Below, one piece after another: positions 9,910 to 23,087 of a stretch of 64,000 nucleotides of DNA (position 1 is its first letter; each line of letters begins with the position of its first letter). The stretch is taken from NCBI GenBank assembly GCA_013176395.1, contig JABMLP010000017.1:930001-994000 (forward strand), written 5' to 3'. The notes beneath the pieces are model-generated. The model searched no databases. It had not been told where the DNA came from and saw nothing but the letters and a program-made list of their open reading frames with translations. Made by a program: the position numbers and the translations under genes. The DNA is from Venturia oleaginea. Taxonomy: Eukaryota > Ascomycota > Dothideomycetes > Venturiales > Venturiaceae.

Positions 9910-12900
9910 TGTTCTGTGTAGCTTGTCGATAAGGAGGTTGTTTACAAGGTCGTGTCATGTCATAGTTCTACCGCTACCTCCCACATCATGAGCCATAAGC
10001 TTGAGCTCGGTTCAGCTCCTAATCCATTGTCCCTCCATCAACTCAGTCCAACCAGTCCAATCAGTCAATTCACCAAAACGCCTTTGCTTCTTCATCTTAA
10101 GAGCTCAATGCACAATGTCTAGGTATCAGCTTCCATCTCGCCAGGCCACGATGCCCCTCACCATGGCAAGACGCGATCAAAGAACGAGCATCATCGACGT
10201 CCCTCCTCGTCCACGGAGCCAATGAAGCCATTGTCACAGCCCGAGAGGAGAGTCGAGAACGGGCCACTTGGACTCTGACATGTTGACATCAATGGCGATA
10301 AATCTTCTGGCAATCTCGAAGATTACAATGCCAGAAAATCATCACCGTCGATCTCGACTCCAACATATATTTCATCAATAGTAGACATTCCAGGCGAGGA
10401 TTCAGCGAACTAGTCAATCGTGCTATGTAAAAAGTTGGCCAGGCGCGCGAACAAACTTGGGAGGTCAATCTAAAGCAATATGGACTGTGTTGTCATAAGC
10501 TCCTTTCCAGCTCGTACAAAGAAATACTCGTTATTACGTCCAGTGCATTGTGATTTATGCACTCTTTGGGAATGGCAAACCATCGATCTGTAATTCAATG
10601 CTTGTACTCTCGGTAATACTTATCTTTACTCCTTGTCCGTTCTCCCGCTTCGAATGATTCCCTGCTAGATACCCTGAATTCTGCCGCATAATTTTCATAT
10701 AGGGGTTATTGGCAGACTGAGGTCATACTCAAGCTGTGCAAAGGTCATCTGTTCTGAATCTTCTGGGGAAGCTAGTGCGCTATTATCTCTTTTCCGTCCG
10801 TCTTCTTGTTTCAGAGGGTTACTAGGCGGGATTTGCAAGGCTGTGTGAGGGATCTTTTTTTACGTTGATGGTTAGTTGGTCATGGTTCGGACCGAACTTG
10901 AACAAGACTGGGAATCGCCGGTCAAGAATTCCTGAGAATGTATACGACTGAGACTAGACTTGATAAATCGATAACAGTGATGTATAGTGACCTCGAGGGT
11001 GCAGGGGAGGAGACATTAGAAGATATATCAACGTTGATGATGGCCTAGGAAGTTTCTCCCCACGCTGGGGATACGGATTACAGATCTAAGAAGTTATTAT
11101 TTGTGAGGAATGGAGATGGCGGCGGGATAGGTGCATCAGCTGTATGTTTATGGGTGTTCCAGTGGACATCGCCGCAGCTGTTTGGGCGTTGTTTGTTAGT
11201 AAGAGCAACGGCGGTTATATTTGTGGTGATTTATTTGAGTAAGATGTTTCGTCATCTATTTTTTTTTCCTGTTCACTAACCACCTTTGTTCTATCTTTAA
11301 GAATGCGTTGCAGTCGACCTCCGAGCCGTAACCAGTGGGATCGGGAGAATCCTTCCTAATGAAATTATTGGTGTGGACAACTCTCTATGCTGCGGACAAT
11401 AGTTTGAGATCTGGGAAGTCTCGAATTGGAAAGGATGTTAAATGGCGATGAGGCGCATATAGCCAGTCCGAGGCGGGTGTGAGAGTGGACTTTTGGTTGT
11501 ACTTATAACTTTGGGCGCTTTCTTTACGATTCGGAAGGTCACTGCCTCTGTATCGTTGTCCTCTTTGTTCTTGTAGGATTTCTTTTGGCTAGTACCATCT
11601 CTTTCTCCTCTACCATGATTAAAATGATAGAGACCCGATGAGAAGACTAGTGCTGGTGATCGGAATGGAAAACATCAGAGCTCTGTTTGAATCTGCTTCT
11701 ACAGAGTTCAAAGTTCTCCATAAATGAGTCAAGAGATCAGCGAAATTTTACCGTCTCTTCCATGGGGCCATTGCGGGTTCCATTGCTCTCTTATTAACAA
11801 GAACGGTTCTTTTCGTAACATTCAAATCTGGAACCGATATCGAAAAATCCCGACAGTCACGATTGCCAAACTTGACAAAAACGTAACGATATTGATCCTG
11901 AAGTGGAAGAAAGTATTCTGATAGGAAAGTAAATTGGTATCTCGCAGAGATTATGGAAGTTGGTCAGATGCGCTGGCTATTCGTGATGGCTTCGAATTTC
12001 ACCACTTGACTTTTCAGGAGATTATCTCTACCCTTTTGAGTAAGTGAGCTCGCCTCTACTATCATCTCTCCGTTCATATGTGATCTAGTTTATTCAATGC
12101 CGTAAACATCTTCCAGGCATGGTAGTGCAATAGCTAGCACGGCAGACCTCAAGCTGTTGGTGACGACGCGTACTCATTGTCACGGTAACTTGGGCAAGTT
12201 GAGACCTGGCGTATACCCCTGGGACCCTGCAAATCTCAGTTCGAGTCTGAGCCCTCCCAATCCTCATTCTGCTTTCCGGTGGCTTACTTGTATCCTTTTT
12301 GGGGTCGCACTTTTAGTCTTTGTCGTTGTAAGGGGCTATGCCATAGGATCCAATCGGCCGCTTCCCAGAAGACAAAGAGAGAAAAGTGCAGAGATGTACG
12401 GGATGGAATGGGATCGTGGCGTGAGATCAAACCCCCAATATCCGCAGTCTAGAAGGATTTGCATCGTCAAAAATAAATCTTGCTCTTTTGAGAAAGTGCC
12501 AGTAATTCTGCGAAATGATTGTGTTGGGGATAATCCGCTGGGAATCTACCGGCCATTCTACATCGAAATTAAGCGCGATTATGGAAAAGATGATCGGGAA
12601 ACCAAAGATGGAACGAATAAAGAAGTTTTGAAAAGGAAAGCGGCATGATTCAATGACGTTATTTTCAGGCCAGAATGCTGTCAGGCTTTTCAGAAGGGAG
12701 ATGTTGCAATATAGGGGTGATTGGCGTGGTGGCTTGCAGAAAATGATGGGTTCCTGGCTTTACGCGGAGATTTGTGACCGGCTCGAATTGGGTGGATACC
12801 ATAGCGCAATGGCGGATAGCCATGATGGCACGGTTGTGAGGTTCTGTAGGAATTGCTTCCAAAGTGAGTTGGCCAATTCGTGCTGGTACCGTTTTTGGGA

Positions 12901-15900
12901 TCTTGAGCTTTGCTAAACTGATTTAGGGTCGTTTAAAGTCGAGAACGGGGCCGGTGAGTTTCTCTGGATTCTGGAAATCCTATCGATCTTGGTCTTGGTG
13001 TAAGTATGTTGTGTTGAGATGAGTTAATCCTCCGTAGTACGGTGCAGTTGAGCTAACTTTGCCGTCTTGGAACCCAGGCGCATTTTTGGAATTGACTCTC
13101 TACAGACTGGCCAAAAAAATGTCGCATTACCATAGTATGTGGTTAAGAGCTGTGGTGGTAGACCGTTCGCAATGAAGGGTCTATTGGAAGCTGCTTGTCA
13201 GACTTTAAGGCCCTTGAGGTGAAGGTCTTGCTGTGAAGATGGCATGAATTCATCCTTCACATTATCGATAGAGGTGCGCCAAAATGCACCAACCAGCCAG
13301 AGCAATCCAAAATCGGACCACTATGGCAGGTAGGTTTCTGAATTCAGTCGCGTTTCCGTGCTTTGGTAGCAGTCTCGTCCGTGCGCCACGCTCAACAAGG
13401 TCTTGGTATGCTGGAACCGATTGGTCCTTACAGGCACTGGATTGATATTCCATCACTGAGCAACGGTGGTGAAATTTGAGATGGAAGAGACGATGTCGTT
13501 TGTGCAGTATGCACAAATGCACAAGTGAGGATTAAAAGATCCTCAGTCATCCGTCTTGCAGAACAAAGTTGGATAAGGCAAGTGATCTTGTGGTACACCG
13601 CCGCTGTTTCTTATGCCCTTCTCTGCGCATCGCACAGGGAAGAATTTCTCTCGGATGGCCGTGCGGTGGAGGAGTTGTCGGATTTCCACGGTAATCTTAA
13701 TCCGCCATGACAGCAGGTTTGCATTGTGGAGGCCGGTGAGTCGTGAATAAGACGCGTGGACGCGTAGTCATGCTTGTCGCCGTTTCAATTATCAGGACAA
13801 GTACCGGGTGAACGCTGTTGACTGACTGACAGCCAGCTAATGCGGATTCTCCGTGGTCCCCGAATGAGCACGACCCTGGCGAATCGCCGGACCGAACAAA
13901 TATGAGGTTTAGGTTTTAGTGAAGGCATACGAATGTAAGGGAGCGGATTTCAGGTGTTAAAAAAGACTTTCGAATTTGCAGACATGCGTCCCAAACGGAT
14001 CCGATATGTTGATGAAGGAGAGGATGCCGAAGTCAGGAGGATATGTGACAGTTTTGTCACACGGAGCACGCAGCTGTGGATCCATGGAACGGAAAGCACA
14101 ATCAAGTCCACACGGACTGACTACTATTTGCAAAGTTACGGACACTATAGATGATTGACAAGAAGCAAAATTCGCACCTCCGCGTGAAAAATGAAAATAA
14201 TATCGCGCCGTGAGATTCCCACAGGGAGAAGAAAGTCAATGCCCAGCGGTGCGGATGACGAATGGCTGCAGCACCAAGCTTGAAATCCTTGATTCAGGAC
14301 ACAGGTCAAACAAAGGCAGGCGAAAGAGGTTGGACACCCGTGCCACCTACTAGCTGGACCCTAGATCCATCTCGACTATTGTCCATGATAATGAGGCCGT
14401 TGGGTGAGAGGCCTTGACAGTGGAAAACGTTCGATAGTGGAACTCGAGAAGCAATTTGTCTGTGCCCCGACAGGAGGACGACATCGAAACCGAGTCTTGA
14501 CGCAGAAATTGCTTCTGCGGAGGCCATGGGAATATCAATAGCTTCAGCCAGGGAAGGATCTGGTGACAATCGTGCGGGTCGAGGACCGGAGAGAGAGCCA
14601 TTTCCACGAGAAGAACGCGTAGATATTTCCGTCGACGCGTAAATGAGTCGTGGCTGCACGTGAGTGAGGTATATCACGGAGATAGGGCCGTTCGCTGCAG
14701 GAGGCTGATTCAGAAATTATCCGCAGTGACCTTGGTGAGGTTGATGGTACGGAGTATGACATGTGGGGTGGTTGTCATGATGTGATTAAATATGTCTAAA
14801 TTGCTTCTTGAGCCTTCAACCGGTAATCAATTGCTCTCCTCCTTGTACACGACGTCCTCACAAGTCGAGCGCTAATTGGGAAGGGGGCTGCACCTGGGTC
14901 CGCAAATGGGAAAAAGGTGAAACATGTAGAAGTTGCACTGAGGTTTGCCGTATGGCCGAAATGCTGGGACAGCTTTTACAGTTGACGTCTGCATATGCAG
15001 GCAGGATAAAGGATCTGTCTCTTATGAATTCGGAGCAAGAATCAATGATGCACAATGGCTACAGCGCTGGCTCGTTAGGCGGCTGCCCGATCCGTACAGG
15101 AGCCAGCCCGTAACAAAGGCTGATGACTGATGAGAGTATGGCATTGCCGGCCACCTATATTAAACCTAATCCAAAAATATCAATCGCCTGCTCTCACAGG
15201 AAGGCGATACGATACTGTCGTCGATAAGCCGTTATGAAATATATATCTCCATATTCCATGTTCACGAATGAGCATCAACTAAATATCCATCTCAGGTAAT
15301 CGCCGCGCCCGAATCTGGCCGGTCAGGATTTCCATGTTGTACTTGGGCGGTTCAAGGTACGGCAGTTCGGCAGCTGCGAAACTTGTAGATACCGCTATCT
15401 CTTTGGTGGATCGATCGTGCCATACAATTGCTCTGTACAGATGTCTTACACAGCCGGCGGTCAGCCTTGCGGGCTCACGATCTGCATCTTGGTGTTTCTG
15501 CTAGAGCATCCGAAGGTACAAATCCGTCACATGTAGGCCCCAAAATGATGTATGCCGTCCGTCCAATGCGTCATTCTTTGGCAGAGTGCGTTCCAACACG
15601 GTGGAATGATGGCCACAAGGGGGTGTGGGAGTGAAAATAGCCTCCTGCGAGTCCCAATATTCGGGGCTCGCAGGCGAAGAGTACTAGCACGGCTCCCGAA
15701 GCAGCGAGGTCACGTTGTTGTAGCTGAAAGCGAGAAGATAGGCTCGTTCAAGTCGAAGTCGTCGCCATGTCAAACGATTGGCCCCGGCAGAATGTGTGGA
15801 GAAGCATGTCTCTTGAGGGCACGATTGAAACAGCGAAGCAGAGACCAAGCCAACTTGGATGTCCGTCGTTGCGTAGCAGAGCATGTTAGGATTTTCAGGA

Positions 15901-17877
15901 GAAGAGAGCAATTGGTTATTTCGGGTCGCGGGAGGTACAGCTAGCAGGTAGATCCTGGGAAGCAGAGGCCTCAGCACTGACGCCAGAAACCACCATGCTC
16001 ACGGATTTGCAAAAGGCCGTCTGACGGCTGTGAGTGGCAGGCAGAGCATCCTCTTTGTCCAGGAAGAAGGCAACGAGAAGGCCCTTTCATTGGCCCGAGG
16101 ATGAGGTGATGTAGATTCATTCATATGCAAGGCAGAGAGAAGATTGCTTGGGCTTCCCAGCGTGCGAGAAGCTCCGGGCTTAGCGAACATACGCGACGCA
16201 CTCTAGGGTTCCACGCAGCAGAACGCGATTTGCCCTTTCTGGCCTGTCGAAGGCAGCAAAACGCGTCGAGGACGAAATTGACGGGCGTCGAGGGTTGTGT
16301 TGGAGACGCCGTCGCGGAAATGAACGTGAGACGGCACAAGCGTACGGCGTGGATAGGCAACTGGCATCACGAACGACACCGGATGGACACTGGACACTGC
16401 AGCGGGCACAAGAGCACACGGCATTGTAGCAAATAAGGCAATCCCGCGTCTCTTCTCTGGATGCCTTCTCTCGGTGATACGTGAAACCAGGGCGACCGTA
16501 TTGAACGGCTGCAGCTGTGTAGTAATCCACAGGTCAGGAAATCCTGGCTGAGCCTGAGCCAGCTCCCGCAAACGCCACCAGTCTACGGCCACCTGCAACT
16601 TATGGTCACCACAGGGATTTCAAAGCGGGCCAGTATTGGCCAAGGAACCAGTCCCAAGCTCGAATGCACTTCACTACTCTACCCTCCTCTTACCTCTACC
16701 TCGACACTCCCTTATCCTCTCCTCCATCCCTCAAACCTTAAACCTCGGAGTCATGCAGAGGTAGGCGAGTTGTTTCGACACCCACAACTCAACCACCTTC
16801 TGAAGTCTCTCTATCCACCACTTCCTCGACCGACTCGTCCTCCCGGTCTCCCTAAAAGACACAAGATCTCATCTGGTCGAACTCCACGCACTCCTCCAAT
16901 TCCCTCCCCAAGCTCGAACTAGTCCTGCTCTCGTGCAGACTTTTCTCGAGCCGTTCGCCGGTCGATCGACTTTCCTCCAGCCAAAGAGCGTAGCCCATCT
17001 CCGTCTCGCGAAGACAATTAATTGCTTCGAGAATCAATCAGCTCCCGGATAATCCTGGTTCTGGACATATATCACTTGGTAAGTCGCTTCCCGCTTTGAA
17101 TTGAATGGCACAGGCAACCCATCATTGGTCTCCGGACTGCTGGCCATAGCACCTTTTTTCGACTCTCAGCCCCAGCCCTTTCAGGAAGGAAGGTGATAGT
17201 ACAATTCTCATGTCAGAACCTCGTATGCCACGCAAAGGAAGTAGGAACGTGTTGGGCGGAAGGCTTGTGGCATGTGGTCACGAAGGAAGGACGTCGAGTA
17301 TCAACTTGCGTGTTGCACCATACGAGAGTCTGAAATGGAGAATTTGAACTGAGATTTTCCGAAGACATTCACAACTCAGCACCAGAATGGATTTTTCACA
17401 CCGGACACCCACTTCCTTAACTGTCTTGACACCACACTAATTCCTCTGACCTCAGGATATCGCCGTCTCTTTCCTACAAAGCCGTTCTCTCTTCCCATCG
17501 ATTGCCATCCATCTCGCCATCTACCAACAATCCTACGACTTCATTGTAAGCAATCCTCACACCTGTAAATCCATCACGGATCGGAGGCTTATCATCGTTC
17601 AGGTCAATTTCTGGCTTCGCAGTCATCTGTCGAACCACCTTCTCCCTCGTAAAACGCAAGTGGCGGACACGTTCATTCGTGATCTACCTTTGTGAGCATC
17701 ACGGCCCGTCCACCTCGGTCGTGTTATCGCCAGCATTGTTCTGCATTCCTGAGCTCCGCTCTTGATGTGAGCAAGTGACTCGAAAATTCTATCCTTCAAG
17801 TTTTTCCAATTACAGACATTCCTTTACTAATTGCTTAATTCCCAAAGGTATTCTACGCTCCAACACTCTTTTGAACC
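9910..17877. other. Eight-kilobase gene desert upstream of the G1 cyclin
   Basis: No frame in this interval has family motifs or a spliceable coding structure. The longest, 12157-12648 (+), encodes 163 aa with one hydrophobic stretch (WLTCILFGVALLVFVVV) and then an unremarkable basic tail; I leave it uncalled. ACGCGT words (the MBF/MCB box core) occur at 12166, 13752, 13760, 14615, 14635 and 16261. From about 16640 the plus strand becomes strongly pyrimidine-rich with CTCTTTCC-type tracts, as in fungal promoters and long leaders. The region may be the regulatory domain and 5' UTR of the cyclin gene, or hold non-coding transcripts. Confidence 0.45.
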
Positions 17878-17976
17878 ATGCTGACATATACAGTCCTCAA
17901 GCGGACTTCAAGAACTGTTTCGTCACCGCTTGAATTACAAAGTCAAGCGTCATCCAACCATTCCACCGCAACTTGA
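17878..17976 (+). promoter_or_regulatory. Upstream ORF (32 codons) in the cyclin leader
   Basis: An ATG at 17878 (context AACCATG) opens a 32-codon frame ending in TGA at 17974-17976, 116 nt before the cyclin ATG. There is no other ATG between this stop and the cyclin start. If the mRNA begins upstream of it, this is a classical uORF. Yeast CLN3 is limited by a uORF that couples G1 cyclin synthesis to ribosome supply; the parallel is inference. Confidence 0.5.
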
Positions 17977-18092
17977 AGATCCCATAGGACTCGTCACTCT
18001 TTAATACTCCGTCACTTGCGGACCCGCCTTTCCTTAAGCATCACACTTGGTCTATCCCGGAGAAGACAAGCACACTCTCTACACGTTGCATC

Positions 18093-19375
18093 ATGTCGTT
18101 TCCACAACACTCCCAGCCTCGCTACGGAGACTGCGATTCCTTCTTCGTACAGTCCGATGACGACCAGTATTCTGTCGCCGAACGTAACCGAGAACGCATG
18201 CGTGCCGTTGCACGCGTTCAGCATCGTCAAATTGGGGAAGATCTGTCTAAACTTACAGCTATGGAATACCAAGAAGACGTTCTAGACCATATGGAGTTCA
18301 TGGAGGTATGGCTCGTCTAATGTCCATCCCCAAAACACCTACTGACGATTCACAGTCCGAGACACTACCAGATGTCAACTCCATCGATATCCAAACGGAG
18401 ATCCAATGGTACATGCGTCCCTACCTACTCGACTTCCTCATCGAAGCCCACACTGCCTTCGGACTGCTGCCGGACACATTCTTCCTCGCCGTAAACATTC
18501 TCGACAGATACTGCTCAAGAAGGGTCGTCTATAAGAAACACTACCAGCTTGTTGGGTGCGCAGCTCTCTTCATTGCTTCCAAATATGGCGACAAGAAAGA
18601 GAAGATCCCGACTGTACGAGAGCTGCGTCAAATGTGCTGCCAATTGTATGACGAGGACATGTTCCTGCAAATGGAATGGCATGTTCTCCAGACCCTCGGG
18701 TGGGTTATTGGTCACCCTACTGTCGACAGCTTCCTTCAGCTCGCTCTTCAAGATTCATCATCAGACGGCGACCTGGAACTCCAACACATGACATGGTACC
18801 TATGCGAAATGGCTCTTTTCCACAAGGAATTTGTTCAGACTCGACCGTCGATGCTCGCTCGCTCAGCCCTTGCCCTATCACGCTGCATCCTGGGGCGACC
18901 AGCCACCCGGGAAGATCTTTGGGCAGACCTCTATGACTTCTCCATTGTCACCAGCCTTGCACACGTACTCCCTCAATGCTCCCAGGTTTTGGCCCGGAAA
19001 TACTGTTCTATGACCTTGTCTTCAGTAGCACACACTGTCGAGCACTTCCTACAAACCCAGCAGCAACGTGAAAATGCCCAAGAAGTAGCACCACCGGTGG
19101 TCATCGAGCCCAAAGCTGAGCCTATGCGTAGCTTCAGTACCCCTCAGACACCTCAGAAGCATCCATACGGCGCTGCCATCATGCAACACGGATGCCTTAC
19201 ACCACCCATCACCCCGGAGAACGAACAATTTGGACACGCCGGCTATGTCAAAACACAAGGTCAAACCTACAACAACGGGACTTCGTCCTTCCCTCCAACT
19301 CCAACACCACCACACTCATCAAACATGTCCAATAGATACGAGTACTCAACATATCTCCAACCTCACCATGTGTAA
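18093..19375 (+). CDS. G1/S-specific cyclin, CLN3/Puc1 type
   Basis: Two exons, 18093-18305 and 18356-19375 (50-nt intron, branch TACTGAC, phase 0), give 410 aa. The cyclin box spans about residues 70-210: IQWYMRPYLLDFLIEAHTAF contains the MRxxLxDWL-like helix, LPDTFFLAVNILDRYCSRR is the conserved second helix, and LVGCAALFIASKYGDKKEKIP the third. The LQTLGWVIGHPTVDSFL block opens the second fold. The C-terminal 130 residues are disordered, rich in Gln, Pro and Thr, with several Thr-Pro/Ser-Pro sites (SFSTPQTPQK, CLTPPITPEN) that look like CDK phosphodegron sites and fit a short-lived G1 cyclin. It would bind Cdc28/Cdk1 in the nucleus to trigger Start. It is likely controlled at translation by the uORF at 17878. 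Confidence 0.88.
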
Positions 19376-20489
19376 TAGTAGGAGCCCATAGCCCGCCTCA
19401 CTCACCATGTCGACAAAGTGCCACCACCAGCCCTCGGTCGCATGTTCATTGCGCGTCCCAGCGGACGTGGTCAATGTGTATCACAACTGTACCCGAGCGT
19501 ATGAGCTATCTGCTTTTCCTGCATTTGCAAGCGTTGCTTCGGGCTTTCCTTGATTCTTTAAAGCGTAATCTTTTTTGTTGGAATACAACATATGGTATGT
19601 CGTATTACCAGGCTGGGCAAAAAAGCACGGATGTTCTCATCGTGTGCTCCTTGGACAGAGAGGGGCCGAGGTACTACAGCTGCTTGCCTCCCCCTTCGGA
19701 CGAGCAAGGATCGGTCGGAAAATTGATACTTCGGGACGGCCTCTGCATTTTTCAGCGATTTCCCTCCAACAAGATTCCCTTCCAAAAGAGCAGATGTCCT
19801 ATACCCATCATCTGACTCACCTTTGTTTATATGTAGTCTTGTGAATGGGACGGTGTGAGAGCACTTGGCTCGCTTTGCGAGCAACAAGCCTCGATGGCTT
19901 ACAGATTGGCAGCAGCTCTTTCGAAGGACAGTAGTTAGCTGGCGTACAGGGAAAATAAAACTGCCGTTCAATCTTTTGCGCAGTTAGTATGGGAGTAGTG
20001 CTGTTACAGCTCTCTCCGGGCAATGAGCAGCCGAGCCATTGCCGAATGGGCGGGATCTTGACACCTTCCAAGTCAGGTTAGACAGCACTTGGAGAACTGA
20101 TGCCCTTGTTTGATTATCCAACGAGCAGTATTCGCAGCATTCCCGCGGCGACATATTACCCACTACCAATTGGTTCTTGGCACTCATAGCCACCGAAATC
20201 ATGACGATTGTCTGCGCCGCTATGGCATTTATACCATAATGCCAATGACCTCTTGAGATAGCATGCAAGATTGTGCCGCACCTTGGATCGATAAGGTTGG
20301 TAAAATCGATGGCCTGCACTGCTTATCTACATGCAAGACGTCTACTATGACAGTATTGATTTCATATAATCTTTAGCGTGGTCGGTGTTAGACTTCAAAG
20401 GTCCCTGACCTCTTTTGACTTTTGACTCTTCCACCTTCACTCGCCATTAGACCCTTGGCTTTTGGCTTCGTTCTCGACTGCTCGACGTG
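19376..20489. other. Intergenic; 3' UTR of cyclin and promoter of amidase
   Basis: No gene seen. Short open frames on both strands overlap each other and show no motifs. The last 80 bp before 20490 contain three TTTTGACT-type words. Confidence 0.4.
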
Positions 20490-22538
20490 ATGGCTTTAGC
20501 CGTCGTTCGCAGTGGCTGCTTCCTGTTAGCCCTGCTGCTTCTCAATCTATCCGCATCTGCACTCGTGCAAGACATCTCGGGTACGTCGATCATCAATCAC
20601 AGTCTCTAGCCCTGCTAACCGCTGAGAATCAGGAAAGGCGCCAAATTTCCCACGCCTGGTTGATGTAACGATAGATGAGCTGGCTTCTGGACTCGCCAAC
20701 AAATCCTTCTCCAGTGTAGATCTTGTCAAAGTAAGCCCATTCAATGCCACATCCGAAACCCGATCATCCGGAATCCTTCATCCCTGGCCTCAAAAGCCAG
20801 GAACCCATCGCACAATACAAACTGTGTATCCGGACACGACTATTGCTCACACATAGCTAGACATATCTCGCGAGGATACTACAAGTCAATGGAACTCTTC
20901 GTGCCGTCACCGAGGTCAATCCTGATGCTTTGGATATTGCTGCTCAGCTAGACAGTGAGCGTGCTAATGGCACAATACGCGGGTACCGACCTAATTCTTA
21001 TCGTTTTTAAAAGCAGATCTAATACCCCCAGCCCTCTCCATGGCGTTCCGATATTGATCAAAAACAATATCGCTACATTTGACAAGATGAACACGACCGG
21101 TATGCATTCCATTTGCAGACGCGTCGCGTTCGATTCTGACGAGATGTAACTAGCTGGCTCCTGGTCTTTGCTTGGAGCAAAGGTCCCCCGCGACTCCGCC
21201 ATTGCAGCGAAACTGCGAGCTGCGGGCGCAATCATTCTCGGCAAAACAAATCTTAGTCAATGGGCAAATTACAGGTCGTCTAACTCTAGCAATGGATGGT
21301 CGGCACTTGGCGGACAAGTATATGGTGCCTACTATCCGCAACAGGATCCGTCTGGGAGCTCCAGTGGCTCAGGCGTTTCATCGGCGGTTGGGCTTGCTCT
21401 TGCCTGCTTGGGCACTGAGGTTGGTGACACCATCTCGTTCCAGATTTCAAGTTAACATGAGTAGACGGATGGTTCCATCGTGTCACCGTCCGAAAACAGC
21501 AATCTTGTCGGTATCAAGCCGTCCGTGGGATTGACGTCCAGGAACCTTGTCATTCCGATATCTGAACACCAAGATACGATTGGTCCCATGGCCAGGACTG
21601 TGAAAGACGCGGCCTATATCCTCCAAGCAATCGCTGGCGTAGATCCATACGACAACTACACATCAGCAATTCCGAACAACGGTGTCCTCCCAGACTATGT
21701 GGCCGCGTGCAATCTTTCTGCATTCAGCGGTGCCCGGATCGGCGTGCCACGCAACGTGCTGAGTCTCTTCTCAGACAACACCACCGGTCCACTGATCGAT
21801 GCATTCGAGAAAGCGATAGACACAATCAAGGCCGCAGGTGCAACCATTATAGACAGCACCAATTTCACAGGGGCGGAAGCATTCCTAAGCTCCAACACTG
21901 AGACTCTCGTACTCAACGCCGATTTCATCTCAAACCTGGCCAGCTACCTCAGTCTCCTCACCTACAATCCAAACAACGTCAAGTCACTAGCTGACGTCCG
22001 TAACTTTACACACGCCGACCCACGAGAATATTGGCCTGATCGGAACACCGCCAATTGGGACCAAGCCCTCTTCACGCAAGGCTGGAACAACACCGATCCG
22101 AGATTTTGGGCCGCCTACCAGCAAGATCAGTATTTTGGCGGTGCGGGAGGACTTCTCGGCGCCATCTCGAATTACAGCTTAGACGCTGTCATACTCCCCA
22201 CATCTTTTGCCTCAAGCTGGGCCGCTGTCGTTGGAGCCCCCATTGTTACAGTCCCTCTAGGGTTTTACCCCGCCAATACACCCGTAGCCATGAATCGGAG
22301 GGGGGATCTTGTCGCTAATGGTCCTAATATTCCGTGAGTTGCTCTAATTTTATACTAACTAATAGTAAGTTAAATAACAAACCACAGTTTTGGGTTGAGT
22401 TTTCTAGGACCGAGGTTTACGGAGACGAAGCTTATTGGATTTGGGTATGCTTTTGAGCAGCGGACTTTGGTTCGGAATATGGTTCAGCCTTATGTTGTTC
22501 CTAATGTTGAGTTGGAGGATATTGTTGGGAAGTATTGA
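20490..22538 (+). CDS. Secreted amidase-signature enzyme
   Basis: Seven exons: 20490-20580, 20633-20730, 20861-20982, 21032-21099, 21154-21419, 21465-22333 and 22388-22538. All phases join, giving 554 aa. Residues 1-24 are a clear signal peptide (GCFLLALLLLNLSASA). The amidase signature is complete: catalytic Lys in PLHGVPILIKNNIAT, the cis-Ser loop in GSSSGSGVSSAVGLALACLG, and the nucleophile Ser in TDGSIVSP. The intron at 21420-21464 falls exactly between LGTE and TDGSI, and removing it restores the motif. Several Asn-X-Thr/Ser sites fit a secreted glycoprotein. The family hydrolyses amides; substrate cannot be told from sequence. It is a typical fungal extracellular amidase related to GatA-like enzymes. 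Not clustered with related genes. Confidence 0.88.
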
Positions 22539-23087
22539 TGTGACCTTGTCGCACTCAGTGGGGTTGTAATCTATTGCCTTTCAAAAACAGCTAGCTAATA
22601 CCGTATATCATCTATAATTTAGCATTGATGTTGCTTGCTCTCTGGTTGTTTGAGTCTCGGTAATATCAGGAATTGATTAGCATTGATTTTGTGTTGAGAT
22701 AGTAGAGATCGAGAGAGATATCAATCGGGTGGTTTGTATTGAATACTAATAAGAGTTGCACTGCCGGTCTTGTTGTGGCATGTACGTCTTTACACATGGT
22801 CTTGAAAACACCCGATAGATGCCATTTAAACATTTATCACCTGCGCTTTATTTTTCCATTCAGTCTTTCCTCTCCCTATAATTCTCGTCTCTCCTCTCCC
22901 TATAATTCTCGTCTCCTCCCCTATGTCTCTTGATGGCATTCTTTCAAGTCAAGATCAAACTCTCGAAAGTCCCGTTGATTTTCAATTATAGATTACCATA
23001 AAACTACCGCTCAAGATGCAACATCAAAAAAAAGACAAACCCACCATCCCTCCATCACCGCACCAATCATCCCCCCAAAATGATTCC
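22539..23087. other. Intergenic between convergent amidase and secreted-protein gene
   Basis: No gene. A 24-bp unit (TCCTCTCCCTATAATTCTCG plus four bases) is present twice in perfect tandem at 22868-22915. Confidence 0.45.

Noticed and set aside
12157..12648. 163-codon frame with one hydrophobic segment
   Set aside because: No family motif, no splice continuation and surroundings full of short random frames; too weak to call a gene.
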